Assembly: GCF_027943255.1 (NCBI RefSeq)
Contig: NC_072896.1
Span: forward strand, 43,798,501 to 43,862,500
Direction of reading: 5' to 3'
Length of the DNA stretch: 64,000 nt
Origin: Anastrepha obliqua
Lineage: Eukaryota; Arthropoda; Insecta; Diptera; Tephritidae
Shown piece after piece: positions 1-11,361 of this stretch. Each line of letters begins with the position of its first letter. Positions within the stretch are counted from its first letter, which is position 1. The notes beneath the pieces are model-generated. The model was not told where the DNA came from and searched no databases. It saw only the letters and a program-made list of their open reading frames with translations. The translations under genes and the position numbers were made by a program.

Positions 1-1740
1 TATTGTTTTATTTGCAATTTTATTTTTATTTTTTATTTTTTGCTTTAATTCAAGGATTGCTGCCGCTACTTTTGCAATTGTTGTTGCCTCCTTATTTGCG
101 CTTGTTAAACTGTTGTAGGCTGCCAGCATTGAGCTGACAACTTGGCCGCAGGTTCGCCGACATGAAGAGGCGCGCGCGGAATAAGTGGAGCTAAAGAGCG
201 GCGGTAGCATAAAAAGTGAGAACAAAGCGAGGAAGTGAATAACACAAAAAAAAAAACAAAAATCACTAACTTCAAAACGAACTTCCTTCATGCCATATGC
301 GTTTTTTATTGAATGGATAGGACCGCGGGTCGGCTTAAAAACAGCACACACATGCCTACCTTCATATGCCGGTGGTTTGTTTTTACTGTTACAAACATGT
401 GTTTTGCACCACAGCAAAGTCATTCAAAAAGCTAAAGCCGACCGACCTGGCCTTTTTACGCAGACGGCTTGGTAGTGGAGCGGGAAAGGCTTTTAGTGCA
501 GTTCATTTAGATATTTGTAATTTTTTGTTTTTGTTCAAGTTTCATTTTACTCCACCCTATACCCCCGTTTTGCCGATGTGTGCCTGTGACTGAGCATTAA
601 TTCAATCAGATAAATCCGCCAAAGGGCAAGAATTATAATTTCCTCTTTCGCGGAATTAACTGTCGACTAGTTAACTGGCTGGTGAACATTTTGAGTGTTC
701 AACTGCTAGCGATTTGCCTTCAATGCATGAAAACTCCGCCATTTGGTCAAAACGAGTGCAGGGTTTGCGCCTTAATCACGTGCACGCTAGGGGCGGTGAA
801 TGGCGGCTGATAAAAGGTATGCGAATGCAAATACCTACAAGTGTTGTATTTGTATTTGTGGGGAGCTGGATAACTCCGTTTTCAATCGAAGGCAATTTTT
901 ATTAAATCTTACTATTTTGGTGCAGTTACGCTGACCAGTGCTAATAACAGCAAACGACGAATAGAATAAAAGCTGACAATTTAGAGTTACTCCTCAGTGG
1001 GGCGTGAGGCTTTTAGAACTCATGTTCTACCCCAGACGGTCCGAGGTGTTAAAAACTTAAAACATGCGTATCAAAACTCATAACGAAATTGGTAATTTGT
1101 TCACGTTAAGGATTTTTAAAACTAGGCTGTAGTCTAGAATTTCCGTTTCAGCTGCATTAACCTCAAGGATGATAGATTACCAGCAAGACGAGTCTATTGA
1201 GCATGGCATCAGTCAACCAGCTAAGTTTTTTTCTTTTTCGCCGTATCCATCCGGATGTCAGCAGAAATGAAATGACGAAAAGCCGTTCCATTCGCACTAG
1301 TGTCGTTTGCTAGTAGCGCCAACTTCATGTCGGCTGTGCAACATAGTTCGTCCTTTTCTTTTTCTTTTGTCATGATACGAGTATTCCAATGTACAAAACG
1401 TTGTTGTTGGTTTACTCCATCACCTCTTATAAATGCGCCTTGACTTCGCCTGCATGATGGAGAGAATAATAAGGATCGTGTTACCGCTACTTTGCTCTCA
1501 GCGAATTGGATAGAACCGCTGTGTGTGTGTGACGTCCCACTTGTGTTGTTTGCGTAATTTCTTCTTCTTTTTCTTCTTGCATTCTTGTTCGCAGTTTTAC
1601 GTCTCTCGCACACAACTGCACGAATGTGACGCCACGCACTCTCTCATGGGCGCAATCTTGTTTCTATCTATTCCATCACGCCGTCGAAAAATCGCAGAAA
1701 AGTCAGAATAAAGAAAACGTGGCACTCTGCAACTTGGTCC
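1..1740. other. unassigned non-coding DNA
   Basis: No recognisable gene or RNA. Short open frames have no domain I recognise; one at 1221..1613 on the minus strand is Lys/Arg-rich and looks like chance. A 16-bp direct repeat (GATGATAGATTACCAG) at 1168..1183 recurs at 1749..1764, exactly where retroelement sequence begins. Confidence 0.5.
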
Positions 1741-1749
1741 ACATCAACG

Positions 1750-3140
1750 ATGATAGATTACCAGGTTTGGCCTTCAGCTATGGTGGAAGCTAAATGACGT
1801 GAAACTAACTCTTAAAAACCATACAAAGTACCTTGGAGTAATTCTGGATAGTATACTATCATAGAAGTAAAATATATTAGAGAGGAAGCAAAAGGCCAGC
1901 AACGGACTATACGCTGGGAGCTACATGGAGTCTATCTCCTGATATAATGTATTGGTGCTACTCAGCTACTATACGGTGCTCTAGTATGGTGGACTGCGCT
2001 AAGAAAACCGACATATAAAAAGCCTGGGGAAAGTATTCAACGTCTTGGTGCACTCTGCACAACAGGTGCATTGAGAACTACTCCAACGGCAACGCTTGAA
2101 AGAATACTCAACTTGTCACCGATTGATATTGCGGCGGAATGCCTAGCAGCTAAATCCGCCGTAGGCCTCAGCGCGATAGGCGAATTTACCCTTAAAACAT
2201 TCGGACATAGCTCAATAGGCATTAGTTATAGGGTCCAAACGGACTATATGACTCCGAAATGCAATTGGGTGAAGAAATTCCGAACAACAATAGAAAAAGA
2301 GGGATGGAAAAAAGGAATGAGACCTAACCCAAATACTCTTAATATATTTACTGATGGGTCGAAAATGTTAGACGGAGTATGGGCAGGGATCTACTGCGCA
2401 GAGGGCATCAGGCAGCCATTTAAGCTTCCTGACCACTGCTGTATCTTTCAAGCAGAAGTCTTTGCTGTAGGTAAGGCTGCGGAAATAGCATTCGCAAAGA
2501 CATCTAGCAACTCCAAATATACACGTTGATAGTCAAGCGGCAATAAAGGCAATAAACTCATATGAAATTTCATCTAAAAACGTTCTTAGGACCAGGGAAG
2601 CCATAAAGAGACTAGCCGCACATTTATTAGGTATCCGGACATAAAGGCATTGCAGAAAACGAAATTGTAGTTGAGATTGCCAGGAGCGCAGCTTACATGC
2701 CCTTTTAACATTAAAGGGACATATTAAAACCTTTTGGACGATCTAGAATTACATCGTTGGGGACATAAAAGAACGGATAGACAGAAGGTGGAATAATCTA
2801 GCCACTTGCAGAATCGCGAAAATCATGTGTACACAGTGCAGATAAATACGTCTGATTCGAACTAGCTCTGTCTAGAAAAGAAAGCAGAACTATCGTAGGT
2901 ATGCTGACAGGCCACAATTTGCTAGCGGCGCACGCATGCAAGATAGGAATTACAAACAATGATAGCTGCAAATTTTGCAATGAACTAGAAGAGAGGGAAA
3001 CGCTAGAAGACCTATGTTCCTGCCCTGCATTAGCTAGAACCAGATTAAAATGCTTTACAATTTGCGAAGTTAGAGTACCTCTCGGAGAAAGAGCTTCAAA
3101 GTCTACTTAAATTCGCAAAAGACGCACTAGACACTAAGGA
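1750..3140 (+). mobile_element. non-LTR retrotransposon 3' half, degenerate (LINE copy 1)
   Basis: Several frames together spell the end of an RNase H-bearing non-LTR polyprotein. The reverse-transcriptase thumb is visible around 1770..2220 (KYLGVILD-like, then LLYGALVWW). The RNase H starts at about 2345 with NIFTDGSK, has the catalytic Glu in FQAEV near 2450, and continues after a frameshift as VDSQAAIKAINSYE near 2528. The C-terminal zinc region at 2901..3060 reads LTGHNLLAAHACKIGI, then CKFC, ending with a Cys-Pro block. Stops at about 2528 and 2700 and several frameshifts show it is dead. The 5' ORF1, endonuclease and RT palm are absent, as is usual for 5'-truncated LINEs. Clade not resolved (I/R1/Jockey group). 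Two related fragments follow directly on the same strand. Confidence 0.85.
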
Positions 3141-3149
3141 TCAATTGGT

Positions 3150-3890
3150 CTATGTGATGGCTTTCAGCCAGCCAGGTCAACCTCTCCTAACCTATGGGGG
3201 GAAACGAAATCGAGCGAGTATCTTTGGCTGCCACGACATGGGGTACTCGGCAGCCAAGAATGGTAGAAAAGAGATTGCGACCTCCGAATACGCTGTGTCG
3301 TCAGGCTCCGAGAATATACAAACAAAAGGCAAGCGAATTAAACAGCTTGCTCGTAACCGCTGGCTTTGTGTTTATTGAGTTCCTGGGCATAAAAGCATAG
3401 ATAGAAATGAAACAATGGATGGAATAGCTAAAGAGGGCGGTATACTTACATTGAGTTAAACAAGTCAGATACTTAAACCCCTGCGCACAATTCAAAAAGA
3501 ACTAGAGGAACGCATGCTAAGAAAGGCAAAAGGCTTAGCTTAACCACCAAAACGCATACCTATGATGGCGAGTATACTAAATCGGTTACATCGTTCGATA
3601 GAAGGAACTGCACAACTTTAGTTGGTATACTAACAGGGCACCGTCTAGTTGCAGCACACGCTCACAAGCTAAATCTAACCCTCAACGACGTTTGCAGGAA
3701 ATGTAGTGAGCCGGGTGCAAGAGAATTTGTGGAGCATCTTCTATGCTACCGTCCGGCTCTCCCGAAAACTAGACTATGCTACCTGGGTGCTCTCAGCTTT
3801 GAAAGGCTACAGTCTATCCCTGAACTGAAGCTTGAGCGACTTCTAAAATTTGCGAACAGTACGCGCACCTTGAGTGATGCATATTTTCGT
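3150..3890 (+). mobile_element. non-LTR retrotransposon 3' fragment (LINE copy 2)
   Basis: A second RNase H/zinc-knuckle tail starts directly after copy 1. The RNase H end is seen at 3355..3440 (a WVPGHKSID-like stretch, here FLGHKSID, then a damaged NETMDGIAKEGG). The C-terminal motif lies at 3625..3780: LTGHRLVAAHAHKLNL, then VCRKC and a Cys/His cluster. It resembles copy 1 in architecture but not in detail, so it is a related insertion and not a tandem duplicate. Multiple frame breaks; no intact product. The segment 3145..3350 is low-confidence filler between the two. Confidence 0.75.
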
Positions 3891-3959
3891 TAAATAGGAC
3901 TCTGATCTGGTATAGCTATGGACCAACTGGACTCTACGTGGCTTCTGCCATCCAGTATA

Positions 3960-4752
3960 ACCTAACCTTACCACGGTGTTGATGACATTGCAATCGTGGT
4001 CGTTGCTAAATTCCTTAACCAGACTCAGGCAATCTGCAATCAAGCGGTCGAAATCATAAAAGATTTTCCGCACTTAGTGGTTTGTGTACACCTAATATAC
4101 GCCAGCGGCAAAGCAGCGAATGCTGTAACTGCATTAACCCGGATTATGATGAATACGAGAGGTCCTAAGCAGGCTTCTAGGAAGCTGCTTAGCAGTGTGG
4201 TATCATCTATCTTGCTATATGCTGTACCGCCCTCGGTTGAAGCAACAAACTATAAGTCCTACATTAAAGGCATCAAATCGGTATACCGGTTAAGTGCGCT
4301 CCGAGTATTAGTCATTGCGGGTATGCTTCCAATTAAGCTGAGTATAACAAACATCGAGCGGATCCAAGACAGCTTACCAACCGAAAGACTGAACGAGAGC
4401 GAATCATTTGTATGGGCGTATCGATTGATTCTGAAAATCTTCAAATGGATAAAATGGAGAGATAGACTTCCACCTGACCCAAGCACTTAGTGGACATGAA
4501 TGCTTTAAAGATTTAGATTTAAGCATGAGAACGTACTGCACTTTTTGTGGCAACTTAGTTGAAGATGCAAAGCATGTTTTCTTTGTCTGCCCTCGTTTTG
4601 AGGTCGAAAGGGGAGAATTGAGTATTAAAGTTGGGATACCAATAATGGCTAGTAACTTAGTGAATATTATGCTTGGCTCAGAAGAAGCTTGGTCTACTGT
4701 CAGTGATATGGTAAAAATAGTAATTACCAAACTGCGTCCCGCTGAGCAATGA
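3960..4752 (+). mobile_element. R1-like non-LTR retrotransposon 3' fragment (LINE copy 3)
   Basis: The frame 3996..4490 carries an RT C-terminal/thumb region, including SSVVSSILLYAVPPSVEA and a helical LSALRVLVIAGMLPIKLS block, as in the R1/LOA group. A second frame at 4525..4752 gives the C-terminal CCHC-type tail: YCTFC, then EDAKHVFFVCPRF. Unlike copies 1 and 2 there is no RNase H between thumb and zinc region, which fits R1-type proteins and argues for a separate family. A stop at 4490 and a frameshift separate the two parts. The end at 4752 (LRPAEQ stop) looks like the natural C-terminus. Confidence 0.8.
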
Positions 4753-5215
4753 AGAGGCAATAGGTCGCTCCCCCTCCCGTAAAGTAATACTTAACGGTTG
4801 TTCTGTGGAAGAGGAATGAGCCTGAGTGGGTGGTCGAAAGACAAGTCTCACACTTTTCGGCATTCAATGCTTTTTGCCACCTCCATAAGAAAAACACGGC
4901 GTCATCCTCATAAAAACGCAAAAAATACTGCATTTTGAGCCTTTATATTTATTTGTGCTTTCACAATTTAACAACTTGTTTAGTTTAAATGCAATGAGTC
5001 ACAATATTACCGAGTCATTCACTGAATTTTCACAAACAAGTAATTTCTCCTCCTTTTGTTTGTTTTGTATTGGTAAGGGACCTGACGTCAGACTTGGCAA
5101 AATCGCGAAAAATAAAGTAACAGTTTTCAGAAGACGCCACTGTATTCAATAAGCCTTGGTCGTTGTGCAAACGGCAACGAAGTAATATGAGTGTGTCTTT
5201 CTCAGTTTCTTTGTA
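4753..5215. other. intergenic, nothing recognised
   Basis: AT-rich stretch between two LINE fragments. Short open frames on both strands lack recognisable motifs. No RNA gene seen. Confidence 0.5.
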
Positions 5216-5690
5216 AACAAATCGAGGTTTGGGGCTCCCTTGAGAGCCTGTGGTCTGCTCCTGGAGAGATGGGCTTCGCATCAACTCAGCAAATGCAGGG
5301 CTAGTGTGCAAACGTGCAAAGCCGCGAGAACCTTCTGGCCACGGGTAGATTGGGGGGTGCTTCAAGGAACTTCTAATGATAACAAAGCCTCGCCTCTCGA
5401 ACTTACTAGGTATCCTTACCGGACATTGTCCGTTAGGTGTACATGCGGTGAGGCTTGGGATTACTTCAAGTCCTTTCTGTGGAATCTGTCTTCAGGACGG
5501 GGTGGAATCATCTTCACCTTCTCCTTAGCTGCACTTCCTACGTCGGGAAAAGGTTTAGACTTCTGGAATCTCCCTTTTTCGCTACACCTGCGCATTTTGC
5601 GGGTGTAAATATCATACACCTGATGGAATTCATCAGTAGTTTGAATCCAAAGCCCTTTCTTCCTGACTAGTTCCTTCCCTTCTTCTTTCC
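5216..5690 (+). mobile_element. non-LTR retrotransposon 3' fragment (LINE copy 4)
   Basis: The region 5400..5520 reads ILTGHCPLGVHAVRLGI followed by FCGIC, which is the conserved GH..L..HA..LG..C..C tail of RNase H-type LINEs. Downstream frames (5520..5670) give a Leu/Pro-rich C-terminus ending in LMEFISSLN. Upstream (5220..5330) is a badly shifted remnant. Frames change at least three times. It uses the same tail motif as copies 1 and 2, but the residues after the Cys pairs differ. Confidence 0.7.
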
Positions 5691-5699
5691 CTCCCCTCC

Positions 5700-7265
5700 T
5701 TTATGGTATCTGGAATATTGGATATTTGTTCCCCTCGCAAGGGCAGCCATTTATCTTCTTCCTTCATGCTGTTAGTAGCTGTTTTATCATATCTATCGAA
5801 AGATCTATACATTAATTAATACAAAAAGTTAAATTTTGTTTTGCATAACAAATTTTTATTGCTTAGCGTTTGTTTTTTTATTGTAAATTGGGTGCTGTGT
5901 CGCTGACAATCTACTCATCTTTTTCACTAACATTTAGCTTATTAAAATTTGACGTAAATGAATATGCGGCCTGTGAGGAATTATATACTTAGCAAAAGTT
6001 ATTCAGTGTTTGTATGCCTTTTGTTCATAATTTCTAAAGTGCCGCTTTCAGAATTAATGACGAACTGTCACTTTTATTTCAGTAATCATTAATTTTTTTT
6101 TTCAACTACACAAATTTCCATATGAATACATATGTACATATGCTCATAGTAATTTTCTTCAATCAAAATGACCGATTAACTACATGCACACGTCCATGCC
6201 TCAGGAATACTTGTGACAACGCCAGCTATGAAAAATGAGCTTTCTGCTTTGCTATTGTTAAATAATTTGTAGAGCTAGCAGTTTGTACATATGAAGGCAT
6301 ATGTATATTATATGCTAATTGTACTTGTATACTTAAAGGTAAGAATGGCATGGCTAAGAGCATTTCATTAATTATTTTCGCAAGTTTCTCAAATAACCGC
6401 TGATTAACTAGCAAAAGCTTAGTATTAATATGAAAATGAAAAACAAGCCAAAATGCATATAATAAATGCTGGGTCCAAGTTGAAACTCAATATTAATAAT
6501 TACACCGTTTTGCCTGCTCATAAATCACTTGATTAATGTTTGCTGTTGCGCCAGTCAACCAGTGCCAAAGTAAGTGAATGAATGACTGAAGTGTGCTTTG
6601 CGCTACGAGTCAGCCATACGAGTGATTACTCGCCCGTCCATCTATCCACGCAGCTAGCCAACCACCCGGTCGACACAATCATCACACACTTGAAGTATAT
6701 GAATATGCTTGTCCATACATACATATTTCCATATTCATCAGTCTTGCGCTGCTCCGCCCCCTTTTACCTTCACCGAGCTACGCTAAATGGACGCTCTACA
6801 GTTTGTCTTAAGTGAAAAATGTAAATTATTAACAAAATAGATGAAGACAAATGGCTGTAAATGGCTGACCGTTGCATAGAAAGCAGCCAAACTACTGCCT
6901 AGCTCCCTCCCCTCAAGTGCTAGCAAATGATTTTTTGATTTTTCAACCTAATTCTACTTACAAATATTTCAAACATTAATAATGTCCGCCCACGTTGACG
7001 CTGGAGCATTCTAAAGCAAAGCGAAAATATTGGCATTGGTTAACTGTAGAAAAATGTGAAATGCTTTGCTAGAGAAAAAGAAATTTTCAAAGCAATCAAG
7101 GCATTGTAATTTACTATTTCATCATCTTCTCATCTCTTCTGGCTAGTTGCGTATTTTATGAAAGCCGATTTATTTAGTTTTTAACTTAATTGCACTTAAG
7201 TGAATTCAATTTGTACTGTCTTTTAAGTGCGAAAACGGCAAGGTACTAAATATCCTGGAACATTA
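5700..7265. other. AT-rich non-coding DNA
   Basis: About 1.5 kb of AT-rich sequence with scattered TATG/CATA microsatellite-like runs (for example 6120..6140 and 6285..6315). I see no gene, RNA or transposon hallmark. It may be single-copy host intergenic DNA. Confidence 0.5.
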
Positions 7266-7270
7266 AGATG

Positions 7271-8189
7271 CGCTTTTGCTTAAATCTCTGGCAAAAGTCA
7301 CTCACTCAAAAACTCACAATATCTTGCCGTCTTGCAACATTTCCCATTCACTGCTGCAAAGTTTGGTTGAAATTAAAGACCTTTCGTTCGGTGGAACCTC
7401 AGTCTTCACAGCCGAAGCACTGACAATCAAAATTGCTATTGAATATGCGACAAAACTGAAGGGGAATTTCGTAATATGCACATACAGTTTATCATGCTTG
7501 AGTGGACTCCAAAGCGTAAACACCTCCAGTAGTCTAATTCAAAATATTAAAGCAGCACTAAATACTCATCATAAAAAGATCCACTTATTATGGGTCCCGG
7601 GTCATGCTGGGATCCCAGGTAACGAGGCAGCAGATGCGGCCGCCAAACAAATCCATCTCCAACCCTGCCTTACTTTTGCAACATTTGAAAAAACACGATT
7701 CGATTACGACCGTTGCAGCATATATTCAAAGTGAGAAAGATAAGAATTGGAAAGAATTTTCATCCTGGTACAGCAAAGTTAACCCATCAGGACAAAAGCC
7801 CCACTTTCCAAATAATAACACTCGGAGCCAAATCACTACCTTTATACGGTTACGCATGGGCACATCCTCTTGACACACGAACACCTCCTCACAGGGAAAC
7901 CCAAAAACACATGTCCTTGGAGTGGATCACTTTCCACGGTCGACCACTTACTAGATGAATGCCCCAATCCTCGAAGCCACAGGATCAAAATATTTGGCGA
8001 CATTAAACCCTCCGCACTTCTTGAAAAACCTTCTTTTGAAAACATTCACAAAATATATAACTTTCTGAAACAATGTAAGTCAATAAAGATTATTTAAACT
8101 CCATAATTAGAACTAAATCAACACAGGTATTATATACTTAAAGAAAGAGTCGTAAGCCCTGGCAGCTAGTACTCCTCTATATTTAGATA
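7271..8189 (+). mobile_element. I-like non-LTR retrotransposon, RNase H and C-terminus
   Basis: The frame 7276..7734 is an RNase H domain lacking its first strand. It contains the Glu block (FTAEALTIKIAIEYA), a degraded third-Asp segment (TYSLSCLSGLQSV, Asp lost) and a strong IHLLWVPGHAGIPGNEAADA motif at about 7580..7640. After a frameshift it continues through 7713..8097 to a C-terminus with HEHLLTGK, a CPW.G zinc-like region and VDHLLDECP, stopping at 8097. The 3' UTR runs on to the mariner at 8190 and resumes at 9433, ending in a (TAA)n run near 9458..9473. A TAA-repeat tail plus RNase H is typical of the I clade. It is 5'-truncated and frameshifted. Confidence 0.85.
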
Positions 8190-9432
8190 AAGGTTGTCAA
8201 AAAAGTCTTGCGTTATTTTGATTGAATTTTCAATTGTTCATAAAATTGGTTATAATAATGCGATTTAAGTCAAATATGCGCCGTTTTGTTCGATGACGAG
8301 TTCCCAACGAGATGCCAACTTCATAATGCTCGCTTCCCTATTGTCAAAAAACTTGGAGAGCCAATTTTCACAGGACTCTCTTGAGGACAACTTCCGACTA
8401 CCAGAAATAGGTGGTAATCACTTGGTGCGAGATCCGGACTATATGGTGGATGCAAAAGAACCTTCCATCCGAGCTACCGGAGCTTCTGGCGCGTCACCAA
8501 AGATGTGTGTGGCCTGGCGTTGTCCTGATGGAAGACAATTCGGCCTCTGTTGATCAAAGATGGCCTCTTCTGCATGAGTGCTGCATTCAAGCGGTCCAGT
8601 TGTTGGCAGTACAGGTCCGAATTGAGCGTTTGGCCATAGGGGAGCAGCTCATAGTGGATGATTCCCTGCCAATCCCACCAAACACACAGAAGAACCTTCC
8701 TGGCCGTCAATCCAGGCTTGGCCACCGTCTGGGCAGCTTCACCGCTTTTCGACCACGACCGTTTGCACTTCACGTTGTCGTAAGTGACCCACTTTTCATC
8801 GCCAGTCACCATCCGCTTCAAAAACGGGTCGATTTTGTTGCGATTCAGAAGCGATTCGCATGCATCCAAAAAAAATGTTTTTTTGCGTCAAGTCGTGTGG
8901 CACCCATACATCGAGCTTCTTTTTGAATCCAAGCTTCTTTAAATGGTTTATAACGGTTTGATGACTCATGCCCAGCTCCCGGCCGATGCTACGGCTGCTA
9001 CTATGCCGGTCTCTTTCGATCAATTCAGCGATTTTATCGCAATTTTCGACGACAGGCCTTCCGGACCATGGCGCATCTTCGATCACCTCTGCACCAGAAC
9101 GAAAACGTTGAAACCATCGTTGTGCGGTGGAAATGGAAACTGTATCGGGTCCATAAACTGCACAAATTTTATTGGCAGCATGAGATGCATTTTTGCCTTT
9201 ATCGTAGTAGTACTGTAAAATATGCCGTATTTTCTCTTTATTTTGCTCCATGTTTGCGACGCTATAACTCACGAACGACTAAAAGCAAACAACAATTAAT
9301 CAAATACGTGTTAGCACGTGAAAAGAGCTTTCCAAAAAGCTCTAGCGTGAACCGATGCGACGAATACAACTAGAACTACGCGCTTGCAAAGACAAGCTTG
9401 CGGAAATACCGCAAAACTTTTTTGACAACCTT
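8190..9432 (-). mobile_element. mariner element, DD34D, near full length
   Basis: A complete mariner-sized unit of 1243 bp flanked by TA on both sides (8188..8189 and 9433..9434). The terminal inverted repeats begin AAGGTTGTCAAAAAAG and match at both ends for roughly 28 bp with a few differences. It contains one transposase gene on the minus strand. It lies in the 3' UTR of the I-like LINE, so it is the younger insertion. Confidence 0.93.
8265..9251 (-). pseudogene. mariner transposase pseudogene
   Basis: The start chosen is the ATG at 9251 (MEQNKEKIRHILQYY); an in-frame ATG 21 bp upstream is also possible. The N-terminal paired HTH is intact (GKNASHAANKICAV, then TAQRWFQRFRSG), as is the WVPHDLTQKN linker. 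The catalytic triad is readable: D in VTGDEKWVTYDN, D in FHQDNARPHTS, and D in PPYSPDLAPSDYHLF. The last two are 34 residues apart, the mariner DD34D signature. It is broken by a frameshift at the A/T homopolymers near 8865..8885 and by one in-frame TAG at 8471..8473, where a Glu codon is expected. About 329 codons remain against the usual ~345. With only two lesions this is the best-preserved mariner in the window. Subfamily not assigned. Confidence 0.9.
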
Positions 9433-9475
9433 TATAAGTATTTTGATATATCTAATAAATAATAATAATAATAAA
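9433..9475 (+). mobile_element. 3' tail of the I-like LINE, after the mariner insertion
   Basis: Short AT-rich stretch ending in several TAA repeats. It resumes the 3' UTR broken by the mariner at 8190..9432 and marks the LINE's 3' end. Confidence 0.7.
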
Positions 9476-10180
9476 GCCCTTTCGAAAGCTGACTCCATGT
9501 TAGGGTTTGTGGAGCGAAATAGTTCTAAATCCACTGACACTCACACTCTCAAATTGTTATAACTTCATCTTTCTTCCTCTCCAATTTGGTATACGCTACT
9601 TTTATTTGGAGACCAAGTGGTAGAATCTACATAAACAGAATTGAACGGGTCCAAAATTTTTTTCTTAAGTACACTCCAAGTTCATTGAGCTTTGTTAGGT
9701 AAGAACTGGTTATATCAATCTTGTCTGCTGTTGGTTGACCTAAAGTATTTGGAGAAGATCAGTCCTCGTTTTCATATGTTTATAACATCATCATCAACAC
9801 CAGTATTGACTGCTCATTTCTTTTGAAAATAATTAATTTCAATACACCACAGTGTCAGTCTTCGTATCCCCTTACTATGGTGCTAAATATAAAACAGTGT
9901 ATTCGTCTAGCGCTCCTCTTGTTCAAGCATTAAGTAAATTTAATTCAATTTCGGGTTCTATCCAGCAAGATTTTTCATCTCCGATTAATAGCTTTGTGTT
10001 ATATAATATTATAAATAACGATGATTTTGTTAAAGATTATATGTTATCCAACTTTACTTTTTTTATTGTATTTGAAACATTTTTAGGTTCCCACCTGAAT
10101 CGTGAAGACTGAAACCGCTTCCGCAACTTGCTTTTAAATTTTCCAATACTTAATAGTACTGAACCAGATGTTTAATTAAC
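9476..10180 (+). mobile_element. Jockey-like LINE C-terminal fragment
   Basis: Mixed frames resemble the RT C-terminus of Jockey-group elements without RNase H: a YxxxxxRIERVQNFFLRY-like helix near 9635..9680, a degraded LLVGLESL-type segment near 9715..9760, and a final frame at 9852..10112 containing YSSSAPLVQALSKFNSISG. The last frame is open for 86 codons, but everything before it is shifted. This is a weaker call than the RNase H fragments. Confidence 0.5.
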
Positions 10181-10409
10181 TATATAGTTAAATATATCCC
10201 TTTAGTGTAAAAATAGCAACAGAGACTAACGTTAGAGGCCAAGTAAGTGATATTGGCTTGTGTATACACATAAACAAATACATATCAAAATGTACTTATA
10301 TATTGTAGGTACAAACATGTAACTTACAACAAATGTTAAACAAATACCCATTACAAAAGTAATACCGAAGTACAGTAGTTTGAAAATCATCTCCAGTTGA
10401 TTAAATAAA

Positions 10410-10550
10410 GTTGTGTTTAAAGCCGACTCCGGACGGCAAATGGTTTTTATGAGGAGCTTTTTACGCCTGCCAGGAGCGACCGCTGTTAGAAAACACTTCC
10501 TATTATTTGATGTCACGGACGTCACGGCCACAACGGCTTACTTTCTATGT
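10410..10550 (-). repeat. tRNA-derived SINE, partial copy
   Basis: Matches the body of the SINE family described at 55821..56154. The inverse-strand segments AGCCGACTCCGGACGGCA, TTTTATGAGGAGCTTTTT and GCGACCGCTGTTAGAAAA occur in order. The tail side before 10415 is missing and the tRNA-like head (near 10520..10550) is poorly preserved. Confidence 0.75.
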
Positions 10551-11095
10551 AAAAGATATATATTAGGAATTATACACGGGATCTCAGCACGGATAGGTAT
10601 AGGTACATACCTCACTAAATCGGTTACTCGGGTCATTATAAAAGTTTATATAAGTGTAAATGTGTCGTATGCACATTAGCTTGGATCAAGTGGATGCTTT
10701 ATTAAAAAAAAATTTTTTTTAAATTTTTATAACAAGCGCCAAAACTAAAAAATATTTTAAAATTACAATATTTAGGGGTGCTATAAAAAAAATTATTATT
10801 ATTATTTATTGCCAAATTTGTAAATTAACATGTTATATAATTACAAATTTAAAGAAGAAGAATCACCATTTTTCGGACATTTGAGGAGGAAATAGGAGAT
10901 TAAATATTATCGATCTCAAAAAATAAGCCCAATTTACGGGAAATGCATATTCCATGGTAATTTTCAGATATGTAAAAAATAAAAGGAATTAAACAAATAG
11001 TCGTCGCCTTTTTTTTAATTTCGAATAATTTTCAAGATTTTGTCAATAAGCCCAAGCAAAATATTAAATTTTCATCATAGAAATCTCCGTTCACT
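10551..11095. other. AT-rich non-coding DNA
   Basis: Homopolymer-rich A/T sequence with no gene or hallmark repeat that I can identify. Confidence 0.5.
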
Positions 11096-11361
11096 ATATC
11101 GCACCCTAAATACAAAAGGGTCACAACTCAAAATGTACTTCTGCTCAAATATGAACGAGACGTTATCAATAAAACGGTCCGCGGATGACATATGGCAAAA
11201 ATAATATAAATTTTTTGTTTTTTGGTAGGACTGTTATAAGCTTACATGGCAAATTTCAGCGTGATATGTCACATAGTTTGTTTTCTGTGCTACTGTAAAC
11301 AAGTCAAGCTCGAGTGTGGAAAATTTTGAGTTGTGACCCTTTTGTATTTAGGGTGCGATAT
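11096..11361. repeat. inverted-repeat unit with a dispersed 181-bp core
   Basis: The arms 11096..11134 and 11323..11361 are perfect 39-bp inverted repeats beginning ATATCGCACCCTAAATACAA. Between them, 11138..11318 is a core that recurs almost exactly at 34232..34407, where the arms are absent. The core starts CTTCTGCTCAAATATGAACG and ends CAAGCTCGAGTGTG. No coding capacity. It is probably a non-autonomous DNA element, either carrying or inserted by the core; superfamily unknown. Confidence 0.8.
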
